From Symmachiella macrocystis (GTDB taxonomy: Bacteria; Planctomycetota; Planctomycetia; Planctomycetales; Planctomycetaceae): a DNA stretch of 64,000 bases. Below the pieces are notes generated by a model, which saw only the letters and a program-made list of their open reading frames with translations, made no database searches and was not told the DNA's origin. Location: the NCBI RefSeq assembly GCF_007860075.1, contig NZ_SJPP01000001.1, positions 2,087,980 through 2,151,979 on the forward strand, in the 5' to 3' direction. Position numbers and translations under genes: made by a program. This document shows, piece after piece, positions 62,107-64,000 of this stretch; positions within the stretch are counted from its first letter, which is position 1, and every line of letters starts with the position of its first letter.

Positions 62107-62405
62107 AATGACCCCCCACGGTCTAGCATGACAATTCGGCTCGACCAATCCAATCATTCGGTCGAGACAGGTGACAGTCGTTTTCAGCGCGAAATGTGAC
62201 TCCCCAGGGCGGAACAATTTCGCACAGTCGTTTTATCGACCGGATATTTTGCAGCCGGTACAATTGTCTGGGCAATGACGGTCCGGGGAACTTGGTAATC
62301 TGGGAAGTTCGCTTGATCCACTTCGTCACAGCGCAGCAAGAACCACCGCGCGCCAAAGGGGATTTCGGCCGACGGTGGAGTTCTATTCTATTCAGTCCGG
62401 AAACG
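62107..62405. other. intergenic region between flgD and flgE
   Basis: About 300 bases without a gene. It is the largest gap in the flagellar cluster and may hold a separate promoter for flgE. I see no clear sigma-54 or sigma-28 match, and no strong stem-loop. Confidence 0.4.
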
Positions 62406-62834
62406 TTATTGGGCGAACAGCGCGTTCACCTGTGTGACATTTCGGACCGGGATTTCTTGCTCGCCGATTCCGAGATAGGCAGATCCTTCCCGCATGACGA
62501 CGCGGTCCACAACCCCATCCACGGCGACATTTTGGTCGTTGTCACCCGTGACATACGATCCCAAAAACGCAGCACCGTCGGTCAATTGCTGGTTGGAGAC
62601 GATATCCTTGAGCGTGTCGCCCAATTCAATACTCGATGCCAAACTCTGCATGGACGAGAGCTGGTTGAGCAGCTCTTCGTTGCTCGTAGGCTCCGAGGGA
62701 TCCTGATTCTGAAGTTGCGTTAATAACAACTTCATGAAATCGTCGGCATTCAATGCTGCAAAACCCGTTTTGCCGGACTCTACAGTCGTGGCCGTCGACG
62801 AAGCGCCGGTACTCGTGGTTGTATTGACATCCAT
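62406..62834 (-). CDS. flgD: flagellar hook capping protein FlgD
   Basis: A 142-residue protein. It has F-M-K-L-L-L-T-Q-L-Q-N-Q-D-P, the FlgD signature, then L-N-Q-L-S-S-M-Q-S-L. It lacks the longer C-terminal domains of E. coli FlgD (~230 residues), as in many short versions. GGAAGGAA precedes the ATG. It is the scaffold for hook assembly before flgE. Confidence 0.93.
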   Translation of the reverse strand: MDVNTTTSTGASSTATTVESGKTGFAALNADDFMKLLLTQLQNQDPSEPTSNEELLNQLSSMQSLASSIELGDTLKDIVSNQQLTDGAAFLGSYVTGDNDQNVAVDGVVDRVVMREGSAYLGIGEQEIPVRNVTQVNALFAQ

Positions 62835-62983
62835 GATCGGTTCCTTCCGAGAGCCGGCCTTCTATGTCGCCGGCTGACATTCAACAAACAAATTGATCAA
62901 CAATTTGTGGAACAGCCAATGTGAAACGTTGTGTCGTCGGTTGCCAATTTTTGCGAGTTTGCGTGCCGGATTCCGACCGGCGT

Positions 62984-64000
62984 CTAGATGGTTATATCGA
63001 GTTCAAGCATGCCGCGATTTCGGGTGATTCCTGGGGCCGCTGGCGCTGCGGTTTCCAATGTCTCTTCGGCTTCGGCCAAACCGCGACCGTCGTCTCCATA
63101 AGTCGATTGGTCCCGCGGCGCGTTGCCCGGTTCGCCTTGTTCCGTAAATCCCTGTCCCAGAGCGCCACCTTGGTCATTCGGCGAGTTGTCGGCCAGCATC
63201 ACTTCAATGCGTTCCACACTCGCTCCGTTTTGGACCAGTGCTTCTTTCAATTGCGGCAGGCTGTCGAGGAGAATTTTCTGGGCTGCCGACGATTGTGCGT
63301 CAATCCGCGCCGAGACCTTTCCCTGTTCGACAGCGACTTGAATACGCAACGCCCCCAATTCCGGTGGCGTGAGGCGCATGGTGACCTCTTGGCGGTTATC
63401 GGCTGAGGTGCGGACTGCGTTGGCGACGCGCATCGCAAAATCAGGACGCTGAACATCCACAGCTGTTTCCACTGTGGTGGTCGCGGTTGTCCCGACAGTT
63501 CGTGAGACATCCGACTGCTGCGAAATGGGTGCGGGCCCGCCCAAAACCGGCTCGGTCGATTCCTGACCGGTCGCCGAATCATCAGCCGGGACAAGAGGAC
63601 TTTGTAGGCTTGCTGCTTCGCTCGTCTTCGTCAACGAATCGGCAAATGGCGCCGAGTTCGACGATTGCTGCTGTGATTGATCGTCGGACGAACCGCTTTG
63701 CGACTGCTGACCGTCCAGTGTGGTATCCAGCGGTTGTTGCGGTCCGGCTTTGTCAGAGGAAACCGTATCGGTGGTCTCAGAGTTTTTTGCGGAACTGCCT
63801 GCTGTTGTTGTTGGCGGTGGGGTAGGCTGCGGATCAGTCCCCTCGTCCGCAGTTGCCAATCCATTTGTATATTCAACGACCGATTGTTGCTGCGCGGTCT
63901 TCGATGTCTCGGTTGGCTGTTGTGGCGAATTTTTCGGCGCGACTGGTGGTTCATTGGTCTCCGGCACGACGTTTTCCGCATTCTGACCGGTCGAGACCTG
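62984..64000 (-). CDS. fliK: flagellar hook-length control protein FliK, 5' partial
   Basis: The frame is open to the window edge, so the N-terminus is missing and the GTG at 63967 is probably not the start. The visible part is a low-complexity Ser/Thr/Gln/Pro-rich region, then the Flg_hook domain (V-T-M-R-L-T-P-P-E-L-G-A-L-R-I-Q-V). This order is typical of FliK, whose disordered part measures hook length. It precedes flgD. Confidence 0.88.
   Translation of the reverse strand, partial: QVSTGQNAENVVPETNEPPVAPKNSPQQPTETSKTAQQQSVVEYTNGLATADEGTDPQPTPPPTTTAGSSAKNSETTDTVSSDKAGPQQPLDTTLDGQQSQSGSSDDQSQQQSSNSAPFADSLTKTSEAASLQSPLVPADDSATGQESTEPVLGGPAPISQQSDVSRTVGTTATTTVETAVDVQRPDFAMRVANAVRTSADNRQEVTMRLTPPELGALRIQVAVEQGKVSARIDAQSSAAQKILLDSLPQLKEALVQNGASVERIEVMLADNSPNDQGGALGQGFTEQGEPGNAPRDQSTYGDDGRGLAEAEETLETAAPAAPGITRNRGMLELDITI

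Noticed and set aside
62107-62405. Sigma-54 or sigma-28 promoter before flgE
   Set aside because: I found no sequence matching either consensus with correct spacing.

Overview
The window reads as chromosomal DNA of a planctomycete. This is inferred from gene content: a bacterial SUI1/eIF1-type gene, a huge secreted protein with an N-terminal motif like the planctomycetal LEPR-XLL signature, a TPR-CHAT protein, a MoxR/DUF58/VWA membrane-protein operon, a Tat-exported Gfo/Idh/MocA oxidoreductase, and two ECF sigma genes each overlapping a membrane-protein gene. I did not place it below phylum.

Layout. (1) 2-943 is the 3' end of an NHL beta-propeller gene, followed by a sparse stretch. (2) 1743-12507 is a four-gene plus-strand cluster: a membrane Ser/Thr kinase, a secreted DUF4384-like protein, a 1290-aa surface protein of SBBP-type and cadherin-like repeats, and a 1316-aa TPR-CHAT protein whose start codon overlaps the preceding stop codon (ATGA). 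An FHA-EAL gene and a fused alkyltransferase-like/endonuclease V gene follow. (3) 15037-30535 is a long minus-strand block running from moxR through DUF58, BatA-like/VWA and large membrane proteins to secreted proteins and a TlpA-like protein. (4) 31223-43899 holds an ECF sigma/membrane-protein pair, a secreted protein with EF-hand-like loops, a Gfo/Idh/MocA oxidoreductase, a degenerate NagB-like protein, a LysM-L,D-transpeptidase, an MMPL/RND transporter and a PQQ-type propeller. Intergenic DNA here carries unusual short-period and inverted repeats. (5) 43962-47054 holds a histidine phosphatase, an ACAD10/11-type acyl-CoA dehydrogenase and an APH-type kinase. (6) 47183-51999 holds a second ECF pair, a hybrid histidine kinase, an HDOD protein and the SUI1 gene. 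(7) 52107-64000 is a minus-strand flagellar cluster: fliK (partial), flgD, flgE, flbD, motA, motB, fliL, fliN, fliO, fliP, fliQ, a tiny membrane ORF, fliR, flhB.

How the parts fit. The flagellar block encodes stator, hook, switch and export-gate parts, but no fliM lies between fliL and fliN. The FliN present has a long N-terminal region with about four copies of a motif like the CheY-binding N-terminus of FliM/FliY. FliR carries an inserted canonical EF-hand loop, and FlhB has NPTE where NPTH is usual. The kinase/DUF4384/surface-protein/CHAT cluster is the best candidate for an undescribed system: cytoplasmic signalling coupled to a large surface protein and a caspase-like peptidase made together with it. 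That functional link is inference from gene order and overlap only.
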